Source: Earliella scabrosa (taxonomy: Eukaryota; Basidiomycota; Agaricomycetes; Polyporales; Polyporaceae). Taken from it: a stretch of DNA of 64,000 bases. Of the stretch, positions 10,870-21,691 are shown piece after piece. The stretch spans positions 2,480,001 through 2,544,000 of the forward strand of contig JABYQQ010000003.1 of NCBI GenBank assembly GCA_022605405.1. Direction: 5' to 3'. The notes under the pieces were generated by a model. It was not told the DNA's origin. It was given only the letters and a program-made list of their open reading frames with translations, and made no database searches. Numbering within the stretch: position 1 is the stretch's first letter; every line of letters starts with the position of its first letter. The translations under genes were made by a program, and so were the position numbers.

Positions 10870-13067
10870 ATGTCGCGCACAGCGAGCGCGCTCCCTCAGC
10901 TGGAGCCGGAAACAATCCTTCGTCTTCTCATCCTCATATTCCTGACATACGCGGTATGGCGCATATATGCGCGTCCGCCTCCCAAACCCGCGCTGCGCTC
11001 GGTGGCCATTCTCGTCCTCGGCGACATCGGTCGCAGCCCGCGGATGATGTACCACGCCGAAAGCTTTGTGACGAATAAGTTTCTCACATATCTCGTTGGC
11101 TATGGAGGTGAGTGGCCATCTTTGCCCCGAGCGGTGTAGCTGGTGCGGGGATTGGGGCACCGTGCTTCGTACACTCAGCCCAGACAGCCCGACCTTGCGT
11201 GGAAGAGTGTGTTGGCATTGGTGTTGACGATGAGGTCCCTCAGGCTCAAAGCCCATACCCTCTCTCCTCTCCATCCCTCGCATCCGAATCATCTACCTCA
11301 CCGAGCCGCCTCACTTCCTCCGACGCCTCCCCTTCATTCTCGGAGGTCCTCTGAAGGTGGTGCGCCAGGTCGCCGAGATAGTGTTCACGCTGGCCGTGCG
11401 TATCCCACACCCTCCAGAGTTCATCCTCGTTCAGGTATGTGACCGAGCGTTCTTCAGAGACTGGGCCACTAAGGACGAATCCGCGTGACATTGGAAGCTA
11501 GAATCCTCCTAGCATCCCGACCCTCGCGATTGTCTGGTTTGTCTCCAGGATGCGAGGATCTAAGGTCATCATTGACTGGCACAACCTTGGCTACACAATC
11601 CTTGCGCTGAAGCTTGGTGACCGCCATCCGTTCGTTAGGGTCTCCGAGTGGTGAGTGATGCGTCTTTATCCTTGTATGCATGCAGACCACAGCCAGTCGT
11701 CCCTCAACATCAGTTTCGCTGTGCATATGGTGATTGATGGTGTATTGACCTAGATGTTCCAGGTTCGAAGGCTATTTTGGCAAATCGGCATACGCCCACC
11801 TATTTGTCACAAAAGCCATGCGCAACCACCTGGTCGAGAAGTGGGATCTTCGGTAAGCCGAGGACAGGTTACGTCGTCTTTCAGACTGCTGATGCGCCTC
11901 GTCAGAGGTCACAAGGTCGTGCTGTACGATCGCCCACCAGCCCGCTTCCGTCGCGCCTCTGCCTCCGAGACCCACGAGCTCTTCCAACGCCTCCGCTTCC
12001 TGTCCAACCCGGCATCCGCTCTCAAGAACTTCCTCCCACCCTCTGACCCTCCCTACTCCACGCCATTTACCGCCATCCCGTCTTCGTCGCTCTCGTCTGC
12101 CGCGGACTCTGTGAGGTCTGGAGAGGCACCAAGCTTCGATGTCGACCTGGGCCCCTTCTCCGAGAACATCGCGATGCCCGCTCTGCGCTCAGACCGACCC
12201 GCGCTCGTCGTGTCGAGCACATCGTGGACACCAGACGAAGACTTTGGCATGCTCCTCGAATCACTGAAAGAGTACGAACGGCGGGCGCGAGCATGCGAAG
12301 GCAAAGACGAACGAGAGCGACTACCGAAGGTGCTAGTCATGGTGACCGGGAAGGGCCCCTTGCGGCAAAAGTACATGCAAGAGGTCGAGCAGCTGCAGAC
12401 CGGACACGGGGGAGGGCAAGACGGCGAGGGAGGCGCGTGGCGGTTTGTGCGGTGCGTGAGCGAGTGGCTCGAGGCGGACGACTATCCGCTCCTGCTTGGT
12501 ATGTCCACGTCCCGCCCTCATCTGCGATCGCGCTGGGCGGCTGACCGGCCTCCGCCCAGGTTCTGCGGACCTTGGCGTCTCGCTGCACTCGAGCTCGTCG
12601 GCGCTGGATCTGCCCATGAAGGTGGTGGACATGTTCGGCTGCGGGCTCCCTGTATGCGCGCTCGGATTCGCGTGGTATGTACCGCGGCAATCCCCAGATC
12701 TCTGTGGTATTGACTGACTACCTGCCTTGTCGTAGCCTGGACGAGCTCGTGAAAGACAAAGTCAACGGGCTCGTCTTCCACACCGCGCAGGAACTGGCTG
12801 CGCAGCTCGAGGTACGCCTCTCTCCATCCCCTCGCCCGAGTGCTTCCTTCCTGATCGACGTGATCGCTATAGACGCTCCTTCGTGGCTTCCCCATTGCGC
12901 CTGAGCTTGCAGCACTGCGTCGGTCGTTCCAGCGCAGCGCGCCCGACCCGTCCGCGCCCAGGAGCCGGGCAGCGCAAGAGTGGGAGTGGTGCACATGGGC
13001 GGAAAACTGGGACCATGTCATGCGGCCGTTGCTGCTGCACGACGTGGCCATCGAGTCGGAGCTGTGA
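10870..13067 (+). CDS. ALG1: Chitobiosyldiphosphodolichol beta-mannosyltransferase
   Basis: Adds the first mannose to GlcNAc2-PP-dolichol on the cytosolic face of the ER during N-glycan assembly. Eight exons (10870-11107, 11244-11434, 11502-11650, 11763-11852, 11906-12498, 12560-12674, 12736-12811, 12873-13067) join in frame to 548 residues. An N-terminal membrane helix ([14 protein letters not shown]) precedes the GT33 domain: [51 protein letters not shown] and [13 protein letters not shown]. It is about 80-100 residues longer than yeast or human ALG1; the extra sequence is a Ser/Pro-rich insert in exon 5. The 3' three exons are duplicated at 14.8-15.3 kb. Confidence 0.93.
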
Positions 13068-13450
13068 AAAATCATGTATGATCTTCTTCGGTGATATGTA
13101 TTCTGATGGTGTGACCAGCAGCGCAAGAATCGAGAGCCTGACTTTAGATCCAGCAACGAAACGCGGTTGTTTGCCAGCCATCTGCACACGTCACTGCGTC
13201 GTTGTCCATTGCGAGAGTGGCTTGCGTCTTTTTCAAAGCCTCACGCAATTCCCGGAGCGAACGGGCACCCTAAGAAAGGTGTCCAGGTCTGCCCAACTAC
13301 CCAACTAAGCTCAACCTTCCGATCGCATTATGGACGCACGAGATAATCCAATTTCTCTTTCCAGTAGGAGCTACTAGACGACGGGGTATCCAGCCCACAA
13401 GCCTCTAAGCATGTACCCATCCTCCTTCGAGGCCATCTTGTGAGTCTCGC
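13068..13450. other. Spacer between ALG1 and barrel gene A
   Basis: Separates the convergent ALG1 (+) and barrel gene A (-). No gene seen. Parts near 13270-13330 resemble the 3' flanks of the other barrel genes. Confidence 0.4.
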
Positions 13451-14011
13451 CTAATCTTCTAGGAACCACCACGCGACTAACGAGGGCATCAACGCGCCGT
13501 CCGAACTGGCCACCAATGACCTATCTCACCTGGGGTCCGGGTTTCTTCATGCTGACTCACGATAGCGTTGAACGCAGCCTGCATGAGCAAGATGTCATCC
13601 GGGCGGCGGCCGAGGTCCATGTACTCGTCCTTGACAGTCGCGGTGACGGTCTTATTGTCCTCGCTGATCGCCTGGATCTTCATGTTGCAGAACTCGGAGA
13701 ACCCGAACCGACTGTCGGAGAACTGGGCAGGGTCTGCCATCACAGCAGGTGAGCGACACGACGTCTGGGACATGGGGAATACAGCTGCTCACTGAGGAGG
13801 ACTACCATGTCGCCGTCGTTGTAGTCCGTGTCGCCACAGCGCCCGGGTCCTTTGAAGATGGAGTCGAGCTTCATGGCACTGGTGCCGAGATGTGAGTGTT
13901 TTCCCCGTGTGGATAAGGGAGTGCTACTGACTGCCCATAATGGAACGTCACCGCCACTGCAGTTCCGGAAATGGCGGCTAGGACGATAGCGAGGAACGAT
14001 GGGGTGTGCAT
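13451..14011 (-). CDS. Secreted double-psi beta-barrel protein, copy A
   Basis: Four small exons give about 131 residues. Exon 1 (14011-13932) encodes a signal peptide (MHTPSFLAIVLAAISGTAVA) and the mature start TFHYG. Exon 2 encodes FKGPGRCGDTDYNDGDMVVLL and exon 3 NPAQFSDS...CNMKIQ and KTVTATVKDEY...DDILLMQAAFNAI. The last exon encodes VAWWFLED. The G-x-CG ... DGDMV ... TVTATVKD ... DI.L...AF order is that of the RlpA-like/expansin double-psi barrel. Only two Cys remain, enough for one disulfide. No carbohydrate-binding module is attached. Likely extracellular; substrate and role are unknown. The final-intron phase is set by agreement with copies B, C and E. Confidence 0.82.
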
Positions 14012-14756
14012 CGTGTTTGCTGAAGGTGGCGGCAGATGGGTGTCGACGACTGGATTGAGGGATGTCGATGAGGTGAAGCTCGAGTCTCGTTCAACTTATG
14101 CGAGAATCTGACAGTCTGGCTGCAGGATTCTTGTACGCACATCTGCCGAACACCCGCGAATTTCGGGTGTGGTACTGGTGCTAGGGATGACGATCGAACC
14201 CATGAATGGGCACTTGGACGGCTGGAGGACATCAGCATTGTGATGGCGCCGCAAGATTGACATAGCGTTCCTTCTTCGGATTGATGTGCTGTTCATCATG
14301 CTCGTTAGCGTGGTTAGCGTGCAAGGGAAGCACGCAGTAGCTCTGCCGTGCGGCCGGCAAGGAATGAAACATACATCTCTTTCGACTCGGACTAACAATT
14401 CGCCTGATGAATGCAGGGTGCACCCGCGTCTTCCGGCATCTCTCAAGCTCGAGACGTAGGTACCGATATGCGGCGCTTGCATACGTTCAGGTCAACGCAA
14501 GTCCGCATGTACTCGGCGATGCTATGCAGGTTCGTGATGTATTGTCATTGTTCAGAATCACCACGAAACACGCAATCCTTGGTAGATCCACAGCGGCAGC
14601 AGCCGAGCCTTCAACATGTCTACGGGAAACCCGCCTACAGTATCTCAAACATTGCATAGGTCGCGACGGTCACTATTGGAGTGAAGTTCCCCGTCTAGTA
14701 GACAATAGTTTCAGCCTGGAGGCATCGAGCTGAGTCTCGTGTGCAATCTCGCCTTG
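14012..14756. repeat. Conserved upstream block of barrel gene A
   Basis: Nearly the same sequence recurs upstream of copies B (16266-16990) and C (17738-18330), and in decayed form upstream of E (20003-20430). A CATAAGT TATA-like element on the minus strand lies about 80 bp from the start codon. Short open frames on both strands are shared between copies, but they shift and show no domain. It marks the duplicated unit and probably includes the promoter. Confidence 0.65.
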
Positions 14757-15274
14757 CCGCTGACCTGCCCCACAGAGGTTCTGCGGCCCTCGGCGTCTCG
14801 CTGCACTCGAGTTCGTCGGCCCTCGATCTGCCCATGAAGGTGGTGAACATGTTCGGCTGCGGGCTCCCTGTATGTGCGCTTGGATTCGCCTGGTACGTGC
14901 CGCGATCTGCGTCCCATATTTGTGGTTTCGCTGACCGCCTGGCAGCCTCGACGAGCTCGTGAAAGACAAGGTAAACGGGCTCGTTTCCCACACCGCGCAG
15001 GAACTCGCTGCGCAGCTCGAGGTATGTCTGCTGTCCCCACGTCCATCTGCGTGCGTTTCGTGTCTCAAATCCGTCATCGCTGCAGACCCTGCTCCGCGGC
15101 TTCCCCGCTGCGCCTGAGCTCGCGGCACTGCGTCGGTCGTTCCAGCGCAGCGCGCCCGACCCGTCCGTGCCTAGGAGTCGGGCAGCGCAAGAGTGGGAGT
15201 GGTGCACGTGGGCGGAAAACTGGGACCACGTCATGCGGCCGCTGCTGCTGCACGACGTGGCCGTCGAGGTATGA
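14757..15274 (+). pseudogene. Duplicated 3' fragment of ALG1
   Basis: Matches ALG1 exons 6-8 with their introns. The coding blocks read [45 protein letters not shown] and [18 protein letters not shown]. Splice donors and acceptors are retained. The first two-thirds of ALG1, including the membrane helix and most of the GT33 domain, are missing. The reading ends at TGA 15272-15274, earlier than in ALG1 and without its terminal ESEL. Changes such as D to A in the SADLG motif suggest relaxed constraint. No start codon is available. It lies between barrel genes A and B, so it probably came along when a segment running from ALG1 through gene A was duplicated. Confidence 0.88.
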
Positions 15275-15700
15275 TCTCTTTCGGTGACAAGTATTTTGAT
15301 GGTGTGAACACCTGTAGCGCGATACTTGGGCACGGCGAGGTCTTTCCTTCCCTTGCGAGCCCCCCTTGACTTCAAGGGAACAGCGGGGGTTCGTTTCACA
15401 GTTCCAGGAATGCCCGCCATCGACACGCCTCAATGTTGGCTGTGTCTGCTCAAGTGTCTTACTCGATCCCGTCTCGTAGACGGGCTCGGCCAAAGTCTCA
15501 GCCTGAAGGCATCGAACCAAGCAGCCTACGGCCCGTTCAAACTGCCCAGGCGTGCTCAGCTAAGGTGAACCTTGCATCGCGCAAGAATCGTAGAGGTCAC
15601 GGTTGCGCTCATACTTTGTGACGGTTGATCTACCAGACAATGGGACATTTGGCAACCTCAAGATCAGGCATGCACCCTCAAGCCCGTCTGTGAGTCTCTT
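15275..15700. other. Spacer after the ALG1 fragment
   Basis: No gene seen. The stretch around 15470-15600 resembles 14700-14740 and 16940-17070, the junctions between duplicated units. Confidence 0.4.
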
Positions 15701-16265
15701 CTACTCATCCAGGAAATTCCACCTCGCTGACGGAGGGCATCAGTATGACATTCTAATTGCCAGGCATGGTTGACATTTCTCACTTGGGGTCCGGGTCTCC
15801 TCATGCTGGCTTACAATCGCGTTGAACGCAGCCTGCATGAGCAAGATGTCGTCCGGGCGGCTGCCAAATTCCAGGTACTCGTCCTTCACGGTCGCCGTCA
15901 CGGTCTTGTTGTCACCGCCCAATATCTCAATCTTCGTGTTGCAGATCTTGGAAAATTCGAACGGCCCACTGTCGGAAAATTGGGCAGGGTCTGCCATAGC
16001 AGGTGAGCGACACGACGTCTGGGACATGGAGAATACAGCTGCTCACTGAGGAGGACTACCATGTCGCCGTCGTTGTAGTCCGTGTCGCCACAACGCCCGG
16101 GTCCTTTGAAGATGGAGTTGTGCATCGTGGCACTAGTGGCGAGATGTGAGTGTTCTCCCCGTGTGGATAAGGGAGTTATACTGACTGCCCGTAATGATAC
16201 GTCACCGCCAGCGCAGTTCCGGACATGGCGGCTAGGGCGAAGGCGAGGAGCGAGGGGGTGTGCAT
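15701..16265 (-). CDS. Secreted double-psi beta-barrel protein, copy B
   Basis: Close paralogue of copy A with the same four-exon structure. The signal peptide is MHTPSLLAFALAAMSGTALA, with mature start TYHYG. Exon 2 carries FKGPGRCGDTDYNDGDMVVLL, exon 3 the core CNTKIEILGGDNKTVTATV and PDDILLMQAAFNAI, and the last exon ends RWNFLDE. About 133 residues. The two cysteines and the barrel Asp in TVKDEY are kept. The start codon at 16265 and all donors align with copy A. The 2.25 kb spacing from copy A spans the ALG1 fragment. Confidence 0.82.
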
Positions 16266-17170
16266 CGTGTTCGCTGAGGGTGGAGGCAGATGGGTGTCGA
16301 CGACTAGGATTGAGGGATGTCGATGAGGTGAGGCTCGAGGCTCGTTTTACTTATGCGAGAATCTGACAGTCCGGATACAGGATCCTCGTACGCACATCTG
16401 CCGAACACCCGTGAATTTCGGGTGTGGCACTGGTGCTAGGGATGACGATCGAACCCATGAATGGGGCACTTGGACGGCTGGAGGACATGAGCAGCATTGC
16501 GATGACGCCGCAAGATTGACATAACGTTCCTTCTTCGGAATGGTTTGCTGCTCATCATGCTCATTAGCGATCAAGGGAAGCACGCAGTAGCTCTGCCGTG
16601 GAGCCGGCAAGGATTGAGAAATGCGTTTCTTTCGGAGTCGGACTAACGATTTGCCTGATGATATGCAGAGTGTACCCGTGTCTTCCGGCATTTCTCAAGT
16701 TCGAGACGTAGGTACCGATATGCGGCGCTCGCATACGTTCAGGTCAACGCAAGTCCGCATGTACTCGGCGATGCTATGCAGGTTCGTGATATATTGTCAT
16801 TGAATCACCCCCACGAAACACCCAATTTCTGGTAGATCCACAGCAGCAGCAGCCTAGTCTTTAACATGTCTATGGGAACCGCCCATACAGCATCTCAAAC
16901 ATTGCAGAGGTCGCGACAGTTACTAATTGAGTGAAGCTGCCGTCTAGCAGACGGTCTGGTGATAGTTTCCAGCCTGAAGGCATCAAGCTGAGCAGCCTAA
17001 TGGCCTGCTGACGGTTCAAGCCGCAAAGGTTTGCCCGACCAAGGTTACTCTTCCCATCGCGCAAGGAAATACTGTGGAGATATTGTGCTCATTCTCTGTT
17101 ACAGTGGAACAATCAAACACTGGCGCCTCTGCATCATTAGGCACCCTCAATCCCGTCCTGTAAGTCTTTC
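16266..17170. repeat. Conserved upstream block of barrel gene B plus spacer
   Basis: Positions 16266-16990 repeat the block upstream of copy A. The remainder up to copy C has no gene. Confidence 0.6.
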
Positions 17171-17737
17171 CTACTCTTCGAGGAAAATCCACCTCACTGA
17201 CGGGGGCATCAGTACGGGGTTTTAGTTGCCAGGCACTATTGACATATCTCACCTGGGGTCTGGTCTTCCTCATGCTGACTCACGATAGCGTTGAACGCAG
17301 CCTGCATGAGTATGATGTCGTCCGGTTCGCCGCTTGTTAGGATCGGGTATGTATCCTTGACAGTCACGGTGACGGTCTTCTCGTCCCCACTGGTTACCTG
17401 TATCTTCATGTTGCAGAACTTGGAGAATCCGAACTGACTGTCGGAGAACTGGGCAGGGTCTGCCATCACAGCAGGTGAGCGACGCGACTTCTGCGACCCG
17501 AGGGACAGGGCAACTTACTGACGAGCGCTACCATATCGCCGTCGTTGTAGTGCGTGTCGCCACAACGCCCGGGTCCCTTGAAGATGGAGTCGTGTCTGTT
17601 GGCACTGGTGAAGAGTTGTCAGTAATTCCCCAGCGTGGATATGGGAGTTCTACTGACTACCCGAAATGCCACTCCGCCGCTAGCGCCGTACCGGGGACGG
17701 CGGCTAGGACGAAAGCGAGGAACGAGGGAGTGCGCAT
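17171..17737 (-). CDS. Secreted double-psi beta-barrel protein, copy C
   Basis: Third close paralogue. The signal peptide is MRTPSFLAFVLAAVPGTALA, followed by AEWHFGY. Exon 2 has FKGPGRCGDTHYNDGDMVALV, exon 3 the core FCNMKIQVTSGDEKTVTVTV and PDDIILMQAAFNAI, and the end is RWIFLEE. It differs from A and B mainly in the loop after VKDTY. Same exon phases. Unlike B, no ALG1 sequence separates it from its neighbour, so it came from a different duplication step. Confidence 0.82.
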
Positions 17738-18396
17738 CGTATTTGCTGAGATAGAGGCACTGGGAGATGGGGTGTCAACGACTGAGGGATGTCGATGAGG
17801 TGAAGCTCGAGTCTCGTTCAACTTATGCGTGAATCTGACAGTCCGGATACAGGATCCTCGTACGCACATATGCCGAACACCCGTGAATTTCGGGTGTGGT
17901 ACTGGTGCTAGGGATGACGATCGAACCCATGAATGGATGCATGGGGCACTTGGACGGCTGGAGGACACGAGCAGCATCGTGATGACGCCACAAGATTGAC
18001 ATAACGTTCCTTCTTCGGAATGGTTTGCTGTTCATCATGCTCATTAGCGATCAAGGGAAGCACGCAGTAGCTCTGCCGTGGAGCCGGCAAGGATTGAAAA
18101 ATGCATTTCTTTTGCACTTGGACTAACAATCCGCCTGATGAATGCAGGGTGCACCCGTGTCTTTCGGCATCTCTCAAGTTCGAGACGTAGGTACCGACAT
18201 GCGGCACTTGCAGACGTCCAGGTCAACACAAGTTCATATGCATTACGTCGAGTCGGCGATGCTATGCAGGTTCGTGATATATTGCCACGGTTCAGGATGA
18301 CTGCGAAACACCCGATCCTTCGTAGATACAGCCTACTCTACAACATGTCTGTTCTCTCCCGGCCTCAAGTGCCGAGATCGGCAGAACAAGTGACGA
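17738..18396. repeat. Conserved upstream block of barrel gene C
   Basis: Repeats the blocks upstream of copies A and B up to about 18330. No separate gene is supported. Confidence 0.6.
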
Positions 18397-18982
18397 TCAC
18401 ATGTCAACCTCCCACGTCACTACGTGGAATCCGTTAGCTTTCGACGTGCCGTGATACCGAGGTTTAAAACAACGTTACTGACCAGAGAACGTGACCTCGT
18501 TGGGGTCACTTGCTATCGCTTCGGCGGCCGCGCTGCTCAGTAGGATGTCGTCCTCTATGCACTCCAGGCAGATGTCTACAACGGTAACGTTCACGCTTTC
18601 GCTGTTCTTCGAGTTCGTAACAACGGCCGTCTTGTCACAGACTTCGGGGTAATTGCCCCTCAAGAGGTCCGAGAGAAACTGTTCAGGCGCTGTAATGCAT
18701 GCCATGATCGTGAGCAACAGGCTCAGTCCCCGGGAGGTAGTGGATGCGTACGCAGCTTGACCACGACTTCACCATCGCTGTAGACTTTCTCGCAGAGGTT
18801 GGGCGCCGAGAGAAAGACTGGCTCGCGGCGTGCCCTAAACCAACAGGTGGAACGATACCTGCGGCGTGAGTGACAAGGTCTATTTGTCCGATACAAGGGT
18901 GTACTAACTGGGCGTAGTGGACCTCCGCTGTAACGCTGCTGGCAACAGCAAAGATGACCATCAGGAAGGCTGGTGCAAGCAT
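18397..18982 (-). CDS. Secreted double-psi beta-barrel protein, copy D (divergent, Cys-rich)
   Basis: Signal peptide MLAPAFLMVIFAVASSVTA, then EVHYAQ. Exon 2 encodes STCWFRARREPVFLSAP, NLCEKVYSDGEVVVKL. Exon 3 encodes PPEQFLSDLLRG, VCDKTAVVTNS, SVNVTVVDICLECIEDDILL and an Ala-rich helix. The tail is VTWEVDM. It follows the same exon plan but has six cysteines in place of two, and its VVDICLEC motif is nearer to classical RlpA/expansin barrels. A TATA box on the minus strand (about 19035-19041) lies roughly 55 bp from the ATG. It is the most diverged member of the local group. Confidence 0.75.
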
Positions 18983-19436
18983 GATGTTGAAGCAAGTTGT
19001 GGGTGTGCTGGTGTTCGCAGAATGGCAAGGGAGACTTTATACTCGTCGGCTTCAGTTCCCAGCAGTGGAAGATCTATATGCGGTCACGATCATGCTAGTA
19101 TGTCGGGCGATACCCGTGGACAATTTGGTACGGAAATCGCGCCCCAAATGGACAGCGTATGCGCTCTGCATGGCGATACAGTCCGGTTGCGTCGTGCAGA
19201 GCGAAGCTACCACGCGATTATTGTGAACGAGTTGTGGCGATAATCTCGGAAGCACATCGAGCAGATTACTCAGGCCAACAGCGGTTCGGCGGGGCATGCG
19301 GATCACTCAAGCTTTGGGTATGCTGAACAAATTTAACCATGAATAGAATTGTCTCTGAGGACGTGCTAATGCTCTGTTTTGTCCCATCACTCGGACACTT
19401 GTCACAATGGCATACTCGTGTATACGTGAGTCTTCC
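18983..19436. other. Spacer between barrel genes D and E
   Basis: Holds the promoter of copy D. No further gene seen. Confidence 0.4.
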
Positions 19437-20002
19437 CTACTCGTCCAAAAGCATCCACGCCACTAACAGGACATCAATACTCCGTTGGAATTGCCAGACA
19501 CAGTCGAAGTACCCCACCTGAGAGCTCAGTTTCTTCATGTTGATTCACAATGGCGTTGAACGCAGCCTGCATCAACACGATGTCGTCCGCGTCACGGAAC
19601 CCAAGATACTGATCCTTCACGGTCACGGTGATGATCTTGCTAGTGTTGTCTGAGCTCTTCACTCGCAGCTTCTTGTTGCAAACCTCGGCGAATCCAAACG
19701 GGTTATCGGAGAATTGCGCAGGATCTGATCGACCAAGGAAGGTGAGCCACACAACTCTTCACAGCTTGAGGGACATACTGAGGAGGGCCACCATATCGCC
19801 GTCATTGTAGTGAAGGTCACCACATCGACCGGGGCCTTTGATGAGTTGGTGCTTCGTAGCACTGCACGCAGACCCGTTAGTGACTCGTTCCTGGAACGGA
19901 CCAGAAATGGACTGACAACGCGTAATGCCAAGGCGATGCTAGGGCGGCTCCGGAGACGGCGGCCAGAACAACCGTGCAAAGGAGCGAGTTGAGAGGGTAC
20001 AT
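19437..20002 (-). CDS. Secreted double-psi beta-barrel protein, copy E
   Basis: Signal peptide MYPLNSLLCTVVLAAVSGAALA, then SPWHYA. Exon 2 encodes IKGPGRCGDLHYNDGDMVALL. Exon 3 encodes NPAQFSDNPFGFAEVCNKKLR, ITVTVKDQYLGF and ADDIVLMQAAFNAI. The tail is VAWMLLDE. Splice phases match copies A-C. A TATA box on the minus strand (about 20084-20093) sits 85 bp upstream of the ATG. The upstream region keeps recognisable pieces of the block found before A-C, so E belongs to the same lineage but is older. Confidence 0.8.
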
Positions 20003-21138
20003 GGAGTGGGGTATGCACGCAGCACCACTGCACCAGTGAGTGAAGTAAGTATGCGGGATGAGGTGAGTCTCGAGCCTCCGCCCATTTTATATTCAGTAAT
20101 TGACGTGAAAGGATGCCTACTGAATATGTAGCATTACCATCATCATCGCGACGCCGCAAAATAGACATGCCTCTATATCTGTGTCTAGTGCTCATTCATG
20201 TGGCAAAGGAAGTACATCAACCCTGCGCCGGTCTGCGAGTCGACAGAAATCGAGCGGCGTCGTTCTTCGGACCCGACCTCGCAACGCCACTAACTGGTGA
20301 GATGTAGCAAGTACAGAAGAAGCGAGGCACTCACAGCTCTGAAACGGACGCAAGACCTCCCGGGAGCCAATGCACGTTATGGTGCGATGTAAGTACATAG
20401 TTCATGATATATTGACGCGGCAATGACGCCGCTCCCCACTCTTGGCAGATCTCTGATATGCCCCACAAGGGTTCGATCCAGAGTGAAGATGGACCCAGAA
20501 TGGTGTAGTCCATCATACCAGCACATACAGCCCGAGGGCAGTCATCTTTATGCAACACCGGGAACCACATCCGCTAATCGTAACAGAAGCGATATGGCAG
20601 CCCGAACAAGCCAAGCCACTTCCACCATATGTACTTCACCAGCTCAGGCTACCTGTAGCGTCTTTGAGTACAGTTGCCCTATCAGAGCTGCACAGACGGA
20701 TGCATAGCGTCCACTTTCGACCCTGGCCTGGATGACCCAGTGTGGTATGTACAATGCCTTTGTATGCCGCGCGGTTATGCCCAAGTTTGGGAAGAAACAT
20801 TGGGACCCGGACGTGTACCTCAGTCAATACTTGACCTGTCTTCAGGGCACCCATCGAGCCGATCTTGATCGTAGGAGCCACCAGATCGGTGTCACCTGTC
20901 AGATTGAAGGATAACATTCGGCCACCGGATGTGCTCGCTCGATGCCACGACCCGTGCATACCCAGCATCCCAATACTATGACTGCGTATGTTGCAGCTGA
21001 CATTCGGTCTTCGAGAGTATACTTGAACATATACACAACAATCGTGACTCGTCCAACAACTTCTGAACCTCATCATCCTACGCTCTGAGGCCCGGCTCAG
21101 CTTCCGTTCCGCACTTCCACCAGTTGTCATGTGTGCAT
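20003..21138. other. 1.1 kb intergenic region
   Basis: Positions 20100-20430 hold a decayed copy of the barrel-gene upstream block. The remainder has only short open frames (for example 20636-21157 minus) without motifs. Confidence 0.45.
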
Positions 21139-21691
21139 TCAGCCAAGAATGGTCCAAGTGACTACAGATCGTGATCTCGTGAATGACCTATCGACCTACA
21201 AATGGAAGAAAACGCACCGCGGATGGGGAACCCGCTCGAGTCGCCAAGGGCGTTGAGCGCGTCCTGGCTGAGCGCGATATCGTCGTCGCTCAGGCAGTTC
21301 AGACCGCCGCACGAGTCCGTCACCGTCGCGGTCACGTCGTCGCCAGAGGCGGCGTTCGTGACCCGCACGGTGTTGCCGCACGGGTTAGACGTAGAGGAGA
21401 AGAAGCTAGACGCTACAACGCCATTGGCGTATAGGTTAGCGCGAAGGCGTAGAAGACCACAGCAGGACCGACGCACGGAGGCTGGCAGCGAGCCTCTCAT
21501 TCTCGAACTCGGCGCCGCAGAGCGGCTCGGCCTCACCGAGGGAGCGAGTGGCGAGCGTAGCACTAACAAAGGTGAGCAAACGGGATGGCGGGGCTTCACG
21601 AATAGACTTACGTGCCGTCGTGAGAGTCGGCGTCCGCGCTTGCAGAGACGATAGCGACGAGAGTGAACAGGAAGAAAGAGAGCAGCTTCAT
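21139..21691 (-). CDS. Secreted double-psi beta-barrel protein, copy F
   Basis: Signal peptide MKLLSFFLFTLVAIVSASA followed by DADSHDGT. The second exon encodes ATLATRSLGEAEPLCGAEF. The core exon encodes NPCGNTVRVTNAASGDDV, TATVTDSCGGLNC and DDDIALSQDALNAL. The tail is VTWTILG. This is a canonical RlpA-like barrel: PCG before a beta strand, TVTDSC with the conserved Asp, and a DIALS helix start. It forms a second subfamily with copy G, while A-E form the first. A TATA box on the minus strand (21767-21775) lies about 80 bp upstream. Extracellular; substrate unknown. Confidence 0.85.

Noticed and set aside
13451..19439. CRISPR-like array from the regularly spaced repeats in the barrel-gene region
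   Set aside because: The repeats are whole-gene duplications of 1.5-2.3 kb in a eukaryotic genome, not short direct repeats with spacers.
20465..20478. GGTTCGATCC, a B-box-like sequence suggesting a tRNA gene
   Set aside because: The flanking bases do not form a T stem, and no A box or acceptor stem is found at the right distance. Similar GGTTCGAT motifs in the barrel-gene upstream blocks fail for the same reason.
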